In this document: positions 49,183 to 62,084 of the stretch, one piece after another
How the letters are laid out: each line of letters starts with the position of its first letter
Position numbering within the stretch: position 1 is the first letter of the stretch
Program-made: the position numbers and the translations under genes
Notes under the pieces: generated by a model
What the model was told of the DNA's origin: nothing
The model's database searches: none
Seen by the model: the letters and a program-made list of their open reading frames with translations, nothing else
Assembly: GCF_000237925.1 (NCBI RefSeq)
Contig: NC_031496.1
Span: forward strand, 5,663,911-5,727,910
Reading direction: 5' to 3'
Source: Schistosoma mansoni
Lineage: Eukaryota; Platyhelminthes; Trematoda; Strigeidida; Schistosomatidae
Length of the DNA: 64,000 nucleotides

Positions 49183-51665
49183 TCAGGGAATAGGTTTAGT
49201 TTAGCCAGTCGAGCATCATACGGGAGCTTCGATATTCCGGGAATCAGCTTATTCGCCGTTCCCTGAACCTTTACCAAAGGCCCACTGTCTTTAAGCAGAA
49301 GCTAGCCGCTTGCATGCAGTACCCAAGTTTAGGGCGCATGAATACTGTAGTTAAAGTCAAAATGGTTTTAGCGTCGATGTGACTAATAACCTCATGTATT
49401 GACCACAGGTTTCTAAACCCTTTGGTGGCTATTGCAAGGTAGTGTGCAGCAGTTTTTAAATCTTGACTAACGATTACCCCTAAGTAACTGTGTGTCTGGA
49501 CAACAGGTAGCTCAATGCTATTCATCATGTATATATCTGTAACTTGATGACCAAAACGCATCACAATACACTTAGAAGTATTAATCGGCAGCTGCCAGCT
49601 TTGAGATCATTCAGACAATTTATCCAGTTCATTTTTAAGTTCTGAGCCATCATCTGTACTTCTCCATATCTTGACATCGTCAGCATATAGGAAGACCGAT
49701 AATGACAGGAGACGAGGAAGGTCATTTACATATAGGAGGAATAACACTGGCCCCCGAAGTGTACCCTGAGGCACTCTGCTAAGCACAATTGCCTAACTAG
49801 ACAACTTAGAGTTCACTCGTACTCCCTGTCGATGCCCAACTAGGAAATCTATTATCTACATTAATGGATTACTTCCAACCCCTACATTTCTTAACTTATG
49901 TAACAGCCGGTTGTGAGGAACATTGTCAAAAGCTTTGCTGAAGTCAATTTAGGCTACGTTTGTAGGCAGCTTTCGGTTTTTAAAAGCACACCAACTTTCA
50001 CAAGCCACCAATAAGTTAGTGAGACAGGAATAACTTATTCTAAAGACATTCTGCTTCTTGTAAAGGATCCGGTTTTCAGTGCTGTCAGTCAGCAGATCCT
50101 TCTCGAATAATCTTTTCTAACATTTTAACAGCCACTCTAGTTAGGCCAACGGGTCTGTAATTCTCAGGTTCATGTTACCTACTTTTTTTGATGACAGGAC
50201 TAACTATGGCGTTCTTCCAGTCTTTTGGTAATCAACCCTGGATTACAGTTAGATTTAAGCATATACCTAAAGGGTTCACAACAATGGTAGCTAATTAATT
50301 TAGTAATCTAGGATGCAGTTCATCGGGTGGCGTGAATTTGCCTATTTCAGGCATATTGAGCAAACCAAAGACGTCGAGTTCTTTAATGGTCACGTCGTCA
50401 AGTGTGTGTGGGAGGGATTTGTATGGACTGACGGGAAGGGTTTTCTTTTGGTTGCTGAAGTAGTTTGAGAATACTTAAGCCTTACCATAGTCGCCCTCTA
50501 CTAATGATGAAACATTAGTGTCTCCCGATGGTGCTGAAATATTTCCTCTTCTATTAGTCCTCTGGTGTGTATAGGATTACAAGCATTTAGGACATTCTAT
50601 GGATTCCTTAACATCTTTCTCTTCTTACAACCTTTAAGACTTAGGACAAGTCATGGCACACGTATTTTTAGCTTCTTGACGTTCAGATTTTGTCTCATCA
50701 GTACCCTGCAACTTAAATCTTTCTCAAATTATTCTCCTATTACAGAGAAGGGTGTGAACCTCCCTGCTGAACCATGGTTTCTCGGACCCCTTGGCGTAGT
50801 TCAAGGGATGTGGGGTGTAGTGACTTTTAAACACAAGTCTCAAAATACATCTCAAGCCATTTCACTCGACGACTCTTGCTCTATTGTTCTATCTACTGAC
50901 GATGCTGAATGTATAATATCTTGAATATTGGATTTCCAGACGTTATGTCTGGGTTGAGCTAACGCGTGATCGTTTTTGACACCTATATTGAAGTCGAAGG
51001 TTAGAACTGCATGATCACTTTTACCTAGGGGTGGCATGTAATCAAGGTTCATGACGTCATCCTCATAATGGGTCAGTGTGAGATCCAGTTAGGATGATTC
51101 AGAGTTTGGGTCGTACCTAGTCACTTCTTTCATATGTTGTACTAGGGAACATGTGATAACTTTACCAACCAGCTCCTGCTCAAAGGATTTTCTAAAAAAT
51201 CAGTTCTAAGATTTTCTCAATCTACCATAGGTGCATTAAAGTCTGTCGTGATTAGACGTCGACAACTTTGCGACCAAGACCTCATCTACCTCACAGCCTA
51301 GTAGACCAAAGCAATCAGCAGCTTTCGTACTTTACATTTCAAGCGGTAACTAACTAGTTAACACGTCATGCTCTCATGGGGTACACTGTCGTTAACGGCA
51401 AATGGGACAGTATTCCTAATGAATAGAGCTACTTCTCATCCTTTACTCTTCTGGATTCTGTTGAATCTTATTAACTTAAAGCCTTCAGAATCAAGTTTCA
51501 CATTATCTTTAGGCTGCGTAAGCGAAGTTTCTGTGACTTCGATTATATCTGGCTTGGTAAAATCAATCTGTAAACACAGTATGGAGCACTTGTCGAGCAA
51601 GCTTGTGTGTTGGCTCTGCTGAATTAGTCAAATGACGTGGTTATAACCAAGAGCAAATTATTTAT
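49183..51665 (-). mobile_element. Minus-strand CR1-type LINE, endonuclease to reverse transcriptase, broken
   Basis: From right to left on the minus strand: endonuclease pieces DIIEVTETSLTQ, EGFKLIRFNR, DYMPPLGKSDHAVLTFDF; reverse-transcriptase pieces VLFLLYVNDLPRLLSLSVFL, YADDVKIWRS, WQLPINTSKC, MRFGHQVTDIY, VVQTHSYLGVIVSQDLK and KLGYCMQAASFC; then ARLAKLNLFP at the left edge. The continuation (LPYRRTRGDL) is found 2.6 kb away at 46612. There are many frame breaks. YADD is intact. Confidence 0.8.
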
Positions 51666-52503
51666 GATGACAGTCGCTATCTAGTTTCACCGGGATTTGA
51701 GTGAGTTTACTTCAAATTCATTTATACGGAAAGAGAGGTAAATTCACTTCATTCGATCTATCGGTAATTCACTGTATTGGAACCCCTACTATAAATTTTC
51801 TACCGGCTAATAATAATTTAGTACATGGTTTGTATTCAATTACAGACTCATATAATCAACCTTCTACATTCCACTCAAGATTTGGATACAATTAAGTTCA
51901 AGCATAATAAATGGCATCAGAAACTTATTAGACTTTAGATTTCTGAACCTAATGAAACCTTTTTGATTATCACTACGATTAATAACACATTGATTTTTTG
52001 TTTGACCCAGGGGAAGTATTCATTATTCTGGCTAGCGGGTTACTAGACAAAATGTATAACCAAATACACGTTGGAATAAGGTAAAGCTTACAAAACTACA
52101 TTATTCAAGTAATTTATGGCAATCGCTGTATTAAGTCTACAACTAAGGGAAAACTTTTATGTTTCCAGATATCTGGACAGTAACCTCTTGACCAATTTCA
52201 ACCTTATTGTGTATTGGGTATTTGACCAATTGATTTATGGACTAGTCGGGTGATCGTCTTTGGTTTCGTCAAATATTTAAGGCTAGTACGACTAAAGATT
52301 GGTATTTTAACATCAAAATGTGAGTTTAGGTAGTTAGAAAATTTTAACTTGACGTATTATCGGTACATTAGTAATTGTATATTGAACAGTGTTTCTTCAC
52401 TGCAGATTTTGTTGACAAATTTTAGGAAGAAATTTAAAATGAAACCGATTTCCGTGTATTCAATTACTTGTTGATTAGTTTTTCTTTAACTACTGAAGAC
52501 CAT
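51666..52503. other. Upstream of the micro-intron gene
   Basis: AT-rich. It should hold the promoter and 5' UTR of the membrane-protein gene. No TATA-like or other site can be singled out. Confidence 0.4.
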
Positions 52504-53645
52504 ATGGTGTGGCTAATAAGACGAAAGGATGGTGTGTCACCAATATTCCCTCTTCGTGGATGCTTTTGTTTGGATAATCGTTTGGGTTGTTTTATCTCAA
52601 CGATAACCACAGCAGTATATATAAACATTTTATTTTCGATAGCTTGTTGTTAGATTAGTTCTGCTATTTCATGGATATTTGTGGTGCTAGATCTGGTTAC
52701 TTGGGCAATTCCAGATTTTGTTATTGATCCACAGTTCCCAACTTATTGGCGTATTAGATTTTGGAAAGGTTAGGGTTTTTTTCTATAATTATCTGTCGCA
52801 TTTTTAGGCTTCATATTGTGTGATATCTTCATGTTTTTTGCAAATCTTATTCTTTTGATAATGTCCGTAATCGTGATTGTTGCTATTTCTTGGCCAGCGA
52901 GATACGTAATATAAAATAGTACACTAATAATATCTTTAGAGACTTTACCATTTGAAATCATATCTTCGAGCCTGGTGCATAATCATGATTTTGTACCAGA
53001 TCGCTAATCTAGGAGTTGGTGTGTATACGTACTCTTGGTATGGACTTGCTGCATGGGTATGTACACCTATACATATATTTAGACTAACTTTCAGCGTGCA
53101 CCGTACTTGATCTTCAGTGTGATGTATTTCATTGTATGTTACGTTCTCTATGTGAGTTGAGGTTCATTTCATCTTCTGTGTTATTTCAGTTTGCCCTGTT
53201 AGCCGTCGTCCCATCGTCGTTGTCCAATATGTGTATTAAGATTCGTTTTCATTATATTATAATATGTTGTCGTTAATTTCTTTTGCAGCTATGGTGTTGG
53301 ATAATTTGTTGGTCGTATAAGGTAGAGATTGATATCGCTCTTGAAACTGAGGATGATAAAATGGCGGTTTACATTTATTCTCAAGTAGACGAAAACAGTC
53401 TGAGAACTGGAATATCTTCTTTTTACAATTAGAACACACTTATTTCAAACCAGACTGTTAACTAATTGTGTTTCTTGTTTTAGGTCGGGTTTTTGATAGT
53501 TGGATATTCATACTATTCAGAAATCAGGCTCGCACTAGTTGGAGAGGGTGATCCAGAAGTTTTACAGGAAATCAACTTCCTCAGTGGAGCTGCGAGTACA
53601 ATGTCACCTCATATCTATACCTTCCCACAAAACCAAAAAATATAA
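52504..53645 (+). CDS. Multi-pass membrane protein with micro-introns (tetraspan, LAPTM-like layout)
   Basis: Not recognised as a named protein. Exons 52504-52614, 52654-52768, 52808-52905, 52940-53056 and 53095-53151 join in phase across introns of 39, 39, 34 and 38 nt, all GT-AG. Tentative later exons are 53203-53232, 53289-53321 and 53484-53645. Total is 240 residues with stop TAA at 53643. It starts MVWLIRRKDG and has a Cys-rich GCFCLDNRLGC before the first membrane segment. Hydrophobic segments include ISSAISWIFVVLDLVTW, FMFFANLILLIMSVIVIVAI, AWCIIMILYQIANLGVGVY, PYLIFSVMYFIVCYVLY and ICLWCWIICW, with FLIVGYSYYSEIRLAL near the end. The tail is polar (GEGDPEVLQEINF). Size and layout recall LAPTM or DUF4728 four-span proteins, but there is no PPxY tail. 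An alternative acceptor at 53189 (intron of 38 nt) extends the fourth hydrophobic run, but then the frame ends before the last exon. Confidence 0.7.
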
Positions 53646-53714
53646 GTTATACTCTTTTGATATTAGTGCCACTGATTTCATGATGTGTTGACTTCTGTCA
53701 TTATAACGGTTCTA

Positions 53715-53720
53715 AATAAA
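53715..53720 (+). promoter_or_regulatory. Probable polyadenylation signal of the membrane-protein gene
   Basis: AATAAA 70 bases after the stop codon of the micro-intron gene. It supports the exon at 53484-53645 as the true last exon. Confidence 0.6.
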
Positions 53721-53735
53721 AATATTTGGAGATGA

Positions 53736-54535
53736 TTAGACGTCAAAAACTTGTTTATGAGAAAAATTCTACTGATTTTAACTGAACCTTGTCTTTTTTG
53801 AACACATTATTGTCTTGTGGAAGAAGCTTTATGCTCACAATTTAGATTTTTGATTCTCAATAATTTATTTGTTGAAAAGTGTGCATGTATTTATTTATTA
53901 CCAATTCAGATATCTGTGAAGTTTTTATGTATGTGGTTTGACATCATACACAGTTTATAATGGTCTATATGCAGCAGAATATCAAGCATCCACAGTTTAC
54001 TGCATTGATAATTTTTACATGCTGAACGTATCACTGATAGGAAATAAAAGTATATAAGCTTGTTTGGGACAATTCTGTTGAGAGTGGATGTAAACAAGGT
54101 CCATATGACTATGTCAGCTAGTAAGGAGTTGAAAAGCACGTTTCTCATAGACAGCTAATCGCCAAATCTGGCGTCAATGTTTGATCATGCGTCATGAGCT
54201 AGTTTTATTAAAGCCATATGGCATTTTAAGGACAGTTTTAGACCCACACTTTTGTACCCTAAGCCTACCTTTTTACTAATTTGTGACTTGATTTCACCTC
54301 TACTACCGTCAGATACTCTGACTTTCTAACACATAGCATGCAATCAGGAAGCCCGGTTGAGGTTCACAAACTTGCGTTACACGCAGGACATCTATTATCT
54401 GAAGAACTAGTACACTCTGCAGTGGTTTTCTCTGTATTGTTCGCTGTAAATTATTGTATAAGGACTCTTGAGACACTCTTTGGTTGCCGTTATTAGATTT
54501 TGAATATATTTAAGGGATTCCTGATGTCATTGATT
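53736..54535. other. No gene seen
   Basis: AT-rich sequence downstream of the membrane-protein gene with short open frames only. Confidence 0.45.
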
Positions 54536-54830
54536 ACATCGGTGAATGGTTGCTCAATTCCGTGGATCAGTTGAAGTTAGACATTAACACCGTTGGATAC
54601 CGGCTCAGTGGTCTATCGGTTAAGTGCTCTGGCGCCAGACTGGTAGGTCCTGGGTTCAAATCTCGTGATACGGGATCGTGGATGCGCACTGCTGAGGCGT
54701 CCCACAATAGGACGAAACAGCTGTCCAATGCTTCCAGGTTTTCGATGGTGGTCTAGCTTCAACTGACTCATGATCTCAACTATATAAAATTACTAAAAAT
54801 CTCCACAAAACCCCCTTCTAATAATGATTC
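54536..54830 (+). repeat. tRNA-SINE with hammerhead, one core change
   Basis: GGTTGCTCAATTCCGTGGATC, A box ACCGGCTCAGTGGTCTATCGG, B box GGTCCTGGGTTCAAATCTC, then CTGAGGCG, stem II GTCC/GGAC, GAAAC and CTGTCC. The core reads CTGAGGC, changing an invariant A to C. Stem I pairs GCACTG with CAATGC apart from one mismatch, which shows the family's ancestral fold. Confidence 0.75.
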
Positions 54831-55799
54831 CGTTCGCTTTGTTTAATAAGTATAATATGAATTATGTTGGTTTACTGGCCATTTATATACTGAGTTGCTA
54901 TTCGTAATGAATAATGAGCTATTCTTGGTATAAAAACAGCATAAGCTCACTTGAGATCGATAGTTTGTGCTTTGCCAACAGTTTGAACAGACATTTGTTT
55001 GCGGTATAACCAAAATAGCTTAGAAGGTTGTTGCCTCACAGTCATTTTCAGAATCGTTGTGATTTGATAGATTTATCGCCCTCGAAACAATTTTGCCAAA
55101 TAATTACTAATAAATTAAGCGATATAATTTCTATTATAGTTCATCATTTAGTGTATGTGGCCTCATGCTTATGGACTTGTGTTTATAGGCTTCTGTCGTC
55201 AAAATTAGTAAAGTAAATATCTAGATAGTTGTTACTAAGTTTTTCGTTCCTGTAATCTGCTGGCGTGTTCAAAAGCTTGTTTTGTTTGTTAACTACATAA
55301 GTATTATTGTAGTGGCGGGCTTGCGCGTACTAACCAATAGCAATAAAATACTCGATTATGGTCGACCTCATAATTATTTATTTTTGGTTTTCAAGTCTTG
55401 TTATTTAATTGAATATGAGTAGCAACCAATACATTCTAAGGTTAAATAAGTGCGAAATTGTTACGCTATTAGTTAGTTTTGTTATGTAGTTTAATTGTTA
55501 TTACCTTAATTGATTTATAGTCTGTCTAATGGAACTAATAGCTTCAAGATTATTACCATAACTTTTCGAAATTCCTAACTTGAAATATTTGATCATCACG
55601 AGAAGTTTAAATTCATAATACGTTGATAAAACCCTTAAATTGTTTTGACAGGTATTAACATAATGGGGTGATATATTTGACTGCTTAATTTTTACACATA
55701 GAGGAACAGCTGAATCATAACTAAGTATCGGATTTGGCTGGTGTGAAATATTTTTAACCTAAGTTAATAGTAAAAGGATCAATAAAGGTTATTCATTAT

Positions 55800-56045
55800 T
55801 ATAAATAGAGATGGATGGTGGCTAATGCTGGAATCCAGGACGTACGTACATCCAGCTAGCGAGTCTCAAACAGGACGAAACGCGCGTTTTGGGTTCCAGT
55901 GATAGCTGCGTTCATCTCTACTCATAATGCTTGTGACTTAAGGCAATATCAAGGCAATCTGCACAAGATGCACATATGTCAATAAGAGGCTGATCAATTG
56001 CAGTCCTAAACATCAATGCGAAGATTTAAATAACCAATACAAAAA
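55800..56045 (+). repeat. Sm-alpha-like repeat with degenerate hammerhead
   Basis: AGAGATGGATGGTGGCTAATG, GGAATCCAGGACG, then CTAGCGAGTCTC in place of CTGATGAGTCCC, GGACGAAACGCGCG and TTTTGGGTTCC. The 3' block TTGTGACTTAAGGCAATATC to CAATGCGAAGATTTAAAT is typical of the Sm-alpha family. The palindromic stem III ACGCGCGT is kept but the core and the triplet are changed. Confidence 0.75.
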
Positions 56046-56784
56046 TGAGCTATTCGCTATTTTCATAGTCTAATATCTTAGTCTGAAGAAGCTTGGATCA
56101 TTTATTCAGATAGTCGTATGTACATTTTCACTAAAATCCTGGTATCCTTAAGTTAGTATAATTTTTTACCTCAGAGTTTAAAATTTTCAATATCGAGTAT
56201 GTAGAGCTTAGTGAAAAAGTTATCAAGAAGGATTGTTGACTCTAGTACTCTTTTCTTCAAATGTAAATCATTACAAACAAAACAATGAGTCTGTGACAAT
56301 GGCTGTCACGGACCAATATAGCCTATTTTGTTCGGCCACTAAATGTGTCATTGTGTTTCGATCAGCTGTTGGGTGGCTTGCCTATGTATCTCTATTCTTT
56401 GAGACGTTAAGTGTATTAATGTATTTTGTGTGATTTGAACCAGCATGTCTGATACCTATACTCTGATTGGCTTCAGTAAAGTATATAATATTCACCTCAT
56501 GTAAATACTGGTCAACTCTTTATTCGCTCATGTCGGCTGAAGTGTTAATTTCAAAATTGGCTAACTCCGTTTTTTGGCTTCACATGCCTGAAATATTTTT
56601 ATCGAAAATTACATATTAGAATTTTTCTTATAACTTTTTACGATCAGCCAAAAGAACATGTTCGGAGTTAGATGGGATGTGTATTTCGGTGGCATCATTT
56701 ATCATTGTCATAAGTTATGGAGTCAGATCGTGGATTACTAAAAGTCTGCTACTGTCTTGTCAAGTTCTATAACCAGTAAATCTT
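56046..56784. other. No gene recognised
   Basis: The plus strand at 56299-56430 has a short open frame (MAVTDQYSLFCSATKCVI...) of mixed hydrophobic character with no splice context or resemblance. Otherwise AT-rich. Confidence 0.4.
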
Positions 56785-57910
56785 TCTCATATTATTATTA
56801 GTGGCTTTATTCAATATTATAGTTTGGTACAATATAGAGTTCTCAGCACGAGGTATTTCAACAAGATTTTTACCAAAAAAATAATAAAAGAAATGAAGAA
56901 AAGATGAAAAAATCTGAGTCTGTACGACTTATCAAATTTGATACATACTTAAGAATACAGGTTATTGACTAGGTAAACTCTAACAACCTGTTCGTCATAG
57001 AGTATATTTGCTAGGTAACGCATTACAGAACTTTTATAGATTTGCTTGCGTGCATGGATTTTAATGTATTTAGGTCTCGTTCTACAAGGAGAAAGATATG
57101 AATGAAGTGGATGGTTAGTATCTGATAAGATGACACCTGTCAGGAGTTTGCAAGACTTAAGATGCCTATCCACAACCATGTTAATAATGGCCTTAAAAGA
57201 TTCACCACACACCTTGCTAACTGCCTTTGTCACTCTCCACAAAACAGCAAAGTTTTTTCTCAAAAGCCCGGAAAATAATAATGGAGAACAGTAAGGAATA
57301 ATAGGTAATATGCAAGAATTGAAAAATTGTAAGAGTAAATGGCGAGTAGTCCCAAAAGCATGCAGCCTCTTTATGTAGTAGGTCAAACGGTAAACTTTTT
57401 TCGATAACAGAAAAATATGAGAAGACCAAGAGAGATCAGAGGAAAAAGTAACACCAAGATAATTAACCTTCGACACTGTGTTTATCAAGGAGTTTCCATT
57501 GTCACAAGCATTATGGGGTCCCAAAATAGTGTATAGGTGTTGTCCATGTCTTAGGCTGAAGTTGACAGCTTGATATTTATGCGATTAAGTAAGAGACCAT
57601 TATCAATATACCATCATTCAATACGAGACAAAAACTCATTCATTTCTATAGGATGTAAGGAGGTAGAAATTGGAATACATACAGTGAGGTTGTCCGCATA
57701 TCTCACAAAAGTGTTTTCTGTGAAAGATGGCAGAACAACCAGAAAAAAGGGAAAAAGGGGAGGTGAAAGAATAACTTCTTGTGGCACACCTTCATTAGAC
57801 AGTAGAGACGTTGAACACTTTCCTTCAAACACAGTGTACTGTTCTCTTCCAGAAAGGTAGGAACATAGCCAATTGGTTATCCAGCCGTCAGTGTTGACGT
57901 TGATCAACTT
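56785..57910 (-). mobile_element. Jockey/CR1-type LINE, 3' half with ATT tail
   Basis: Minus strand, right to left: DGWITNWLCSYLSGREQYTV, EGVPQEVILSPPLFPFFLV, FVRYADNLTVCIPI (usual YADD reads YADN), then MGPHNACDNGNSLINTVSK, VNYLGVTFSSDLSWSSHI, YYIKRLHAFGTTRHLLLQFF, ILPIIPYCSPLLFSG and a C-terminus ending VYLVNNLYS. The left edge (56790-56800) is TATTATTATTA, the element's tail. It is 5'-truncated and has a frame break between the two blocks. The YADN change would inactivate the enzyme. Confidence 0.8.
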
Positions 57911-59420
57911 GTTAAATAAGAAGTGTCTTAGGATAGTAACGGTAGGTTTAAGAAACTACCACTGAGTATTAAGTAATTTACCAATTGGTGATTGATAACT
58001 GTGAACTTATGCAATGGGATTTATTTTTGGTATAATATAATAATACTATATCTAAGATTCAGGATTTAAATCATTGTATTGCAGGCTATGTGATGGTCTT
58101 TTCTTGGGACTTAAAACATTTGGGAGCTTACATCAGTGATTTGGTCTAGGAAGCACCCAACACTAGACCGCCTATCATCATTCCATGTCATTTTTCGATC
58201 AACACCATTTTCTTTCATCTCGACGATAGATAATTTGTTCCTCAACTTAGAAATTCCTAAACTATTAAAAATCTAGGGTTAAGTAAATTTTAAATAATTT
58301 TTATCCAATAGTGACTTTTCACTTTACTGATTTTACCCGTAGGATGCTTCATTTATTGTAATAAAGATATGGACAGAATTGATAAATTCCTACCTATTTA
58401 AATGAGGATTTCATACTTCTAGAGATCTGAATACTTTTTCCTTATAGAACATTTTGCTTTCTGTTTTCCTGTCACCGAAGCTGTTATCGTTTGAGAATTG
58501 TCAAAAATGCCAGTACATTTCAACCGGAAATAATTTGGATACCAGCTAAATTGGTTTGGATCAAATAAAGATTTTTTTTATATTACTTATATTCTCTGAG
58601 AACTGTTTTAACGAAGAAACATATTTTATGGGAAGTTTGAACTAGCGAAAATAATTAAACCATTTTAAAAAAAATGAGAGGAATGAATTAAGCAACAAAA
58701 TTTTCATTACATTCAGATTATTTAAATTGAATGATTGTCTATCTGAAGAAATAATATTTTTTTCATTGATATTTAGTTGGTTATGAAAACCGGTTCCACT
58801 TTGAGATAGTTCATATCATGGACTCATTGAAACTGGCAAATCATTGCGAAACGGAATACATTAAATAGCTTATTCGCACTAGTTTGGGACAATTTAATAG
58901 TTAGCAACTATAACCTAGTCAGGGATTGAACCTATAATCATTAAGTCTTATAGTGATCAAAGTCAAAATTGGATGACATGTATATGGAACTTCAGTTAAT
59001 TTAAAAGATAGAGTGGTGACTTTCTATTGCCGACAATAATCTTTTGATCAGTCTGAACAGTGTTGAACTTCACTAATCAGAATGTTATACTAGAACATCA
59101 AGAATTTTCTCTTTAGTTAGTCAATTATGAACACTTGATTTGCGCTTATTTTATAGTTAAAAACATGGACTGATCTTATTTAAATACGCACTGAGAACTA
59201 GGAAGCACTAAATAACTGTTTGCTTTGGTATGGGATATTTTAAAAATGCATATCTACAATCTTACTGGGTATCGAATTCAGGAACTTTTGGTCTAATGGA
59301 GATGGTCTAACCTAAGTAGTACCATCACATTTTAGTAGCTATATGAACTCAGTAGATTAATGAATAACACATAAATAGTTTGAAGCGAAAGGCATTTGGT
59401 TCAAACCCCTGTATAATTAA
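57911..59420. other. No gene seen
   Basis: AT-rich, short open frames only. Confidence 0.45.
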
Positions 59421-59429
59421 CAATTCTAA

Positions 59430-61050
59430 GATATAGCAATTACAAGCAATCAACAAGTCCGAAACAGAACAAAACACACCTCGTAGATTCTTTTTTAGTC
59501 ACATTCTCATTGAACTGATACTATTTCACTGCAGTGTTACATTTTAAACATTTAATTTTTCCTTTATTTATCAAGTGACCATATTTTTGTAAAATGCTTT
59601 TACTTCATCGAATCTATGGGTAGCAATCATGCATAAATTATTCATCGACAATGTTTATGAAGTTACATTCCTGTAGCTTTTCCTCTCTCTTAACGGATAT
59701 TTTTTTTAAAATATACAAAAAGATCATATTTACTGTCCAGCTGCCAGCTTATAAAATCAGAAGTTTCCTTGAAATATGAACATTCTTCCCTAAATGATAA
59801 AACCGGTTTATTATCATTTAGCCTAGTAATGGTTAGTCGATAACTGTAGGAATTTATTTATCTTACACGAATGAACTACTTCTAAGTAGTCTCATTATAG
59901 TTAATAAATATTCCATAACCTGAACTTGATTGTCACTATATACTGATTACATTTAGACAATCCCTGAAAACTGAAGGGTAATTGTTTTATTTTAATTTAA
60001 CCATCACACTTAATATCAAGTCAGACGTATAACATTTTCAACTGAATTTGTTTGGGTTATCATTCATGTATAGCCATAATTTATGAAAAACGTTTTCATC
60101 TTTTCATACATGAATGACCATGAAGTTAATAGCAAATGAATGACTGAATATCGTGTTAAACGAAAATCTCTGACGATAAAATCTTGGAATTATCATTCTC
60201 TGAAACAAAAATAGACTGACAGAGTTGGTTTCGCACAATATTTGAGGGCTACTAAAGAATGTTTATGACGTCATGTGTGAAATGAACTGAAGTGATTTCA
60301 TCTAAACCTCAAACATGTTTATTATTAATAGAGGAAATAATAAGTAGTATAATTAGAAAATTAGTACTGGGATGTTTTAAGTATTATATACATAAATATA
60401 TATATCACAACTGTAGACAATCAGTAGAAGACACTTAAATTAAATGTCATGTTGATTTCCGTATGTTAGTATGGGATATTTCTAATCTGTGGTGTAAAAA
60501 TTTTGAACCAATGTAACTTGTCTAGCGGTTACACTGGCCAGTAATTAAAGTAATGGTGTGTAATTCTTAATTCTGATTGAATTTGACCTATCATGTTTGT
60601 GTATAGCAATTAAATTTTTAAAAAAATATAGTTTTATATCACTGTGGTCTGAGAGGCGTGTTTTGTCCCGCATAGGACTTGACAGCTGCATGTACTTACC
60701 ATGTTTTGGTATCTGTACACGGATTTGAACCATGTACGTTACACTTAAAACTTTTTATGTGTTATTCAGTGAACTACTGAGTTCGAATAAACACTCACTT
60801 GTGTAACGATTGTGATATTTACATTTTTATCATTAGGAAGGGATGGAAATATCCATTTGTTGTTATTTGTGATGATCGCATACAGGCTAATTTTGACTGG
60901 TTAACGCACATCTTGTTCTAAATGTCATCTTACAATCATTTTACTACATGTTTTATGGATAAATTGGGACTGTCAGTGGAATTTAGAAAGCACATTTCAT
61001 CCCGTTTGGGACTCGTCAGCTGGATTTGCGTGCTCTTACAATGATCATAT
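59430..61050. repeat. Three decayed hammerhead-repeat remnants
   Basis: About 59445-59500 plus (AACAAGTCCGAAACAGAAC and AAAACACACC), about 60645-60735 minus (CAGCTGTCAAGTCCTATGCGG, then AAAACACGCC) and about 60965-61045 minus (CAGCTGACGAGTCCC, then GATGAAATGTGC). The last keeps CTGACGAG and GAAA, but its triplet and stem I no longer fit. The rest of the interval is AT-rich without genes. Confidence 0.5.
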
Positions 61051-61832
61051 GCCAGCAAGACTTATAGAAATTCATTCATGAGTATAAGAAAACAGAATAA
61101 TTAAAGTCATCTCTAGCAATAAAGATATACATGTATATATCTTATATTGTTGTGAACTAGAACACAAGTGGGGACAATCGAATGTATTTCGATGCAAAAT
61201 TACAAAACGTCTTAGTAAAATGTGAGAATCATACAGTGAATACTTCATTTGCAAAATGTCAACCAATCGTCTCAGATTTCATTGTACCTACATTTTTATA
61301 CCAACTGCTCTCTTTTCCGTTTTTTCCTTCTCGATCTTTTGTTGCTTGACATTCTATTCCTGAATATCTTTATATACTACTTATGTGGATATAAGTGATA
61401 CACAGTAAAATATAATGTCTCTTTATGAGTTATTAGTATTTGCCCGACCGGATAGAAAATCTCTTTACACAATAACTTGAAGTCGAAAATCATTAGTGTG
61501 AATATTTAAACTTTATGTTTCATTGATGTTATTTTTAAATAAAGACAGAACAAATATTGATGCAGAATAATATGAATTCATTATATTTCGTGGTTTCTCA
61601 TCAACTGCTTACAACCAAATACACATTAGAGTTTTAGCATTGGGGTAATAAATAGAATGGAACGACTGACATAAGTGAATGTAAAGGATTGGAATAACAA
61701 AAGTCATCGATGATAACTATATATATATATGGGCAAGGAAAGGTCAGAGGTTATTAGGTATTAGAATAAAGGGTGGCGTAATAGTTGAGTGGAGTTCAGA
61801 GACAGATAAAATCAAAAATGTGATTATTTTAG

Positions 61833-61930
61833 AGGTAGTTGAAAACAATTAGGGTTACGTAATAATTGAATAATTTTTATAGGTAGTTGAAAACAATTAA
61901 GGTAGGTTACGTAATAATTGAATAAAATTT
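61833..61930. repeat. Two-unit tandem repeat, about 48 bp
   Basis: AGGTAGTTGAAAACAATTA followed by GGTTACGTAATAATTGAATAA occurs twice in a row, the second time with a small GGTA addition. It lies downstream of the Penelope-like coding end, probably in that element's 3' part. Confidence 0.8.
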
Positions 61931-62084
61931 GGATAGTTCATATAATTAGGAGAGACAAATGACAGGAAATGTGTGAGAGAATGGGTGGTTTAAGAATCGG
62001 GTAAGGGGAGGGGAATGTAATAAAAACTGAATATTAACCAAAATTGAACTAATAACAACAAAACTGAAACAAACAAACAAAAAA

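Noticed and set aside
52770-52961. 63-residue open frame on the minus strand
   Set aside because: Opposite-strand shadow of the micro-intron gene's exon encoding a membrane segment.
52504-53645. Firm naming as LAPTM4
   Set aside because: Length and Cys-rich start fit, but the C-terminal PPxY motifs are absent and segment sequences do not align convincingly by eye.
56233-56433. Possible small membrane protein
   Set aside because: Short open frame without splice context, polyadenylation signal or recognisable sequence.
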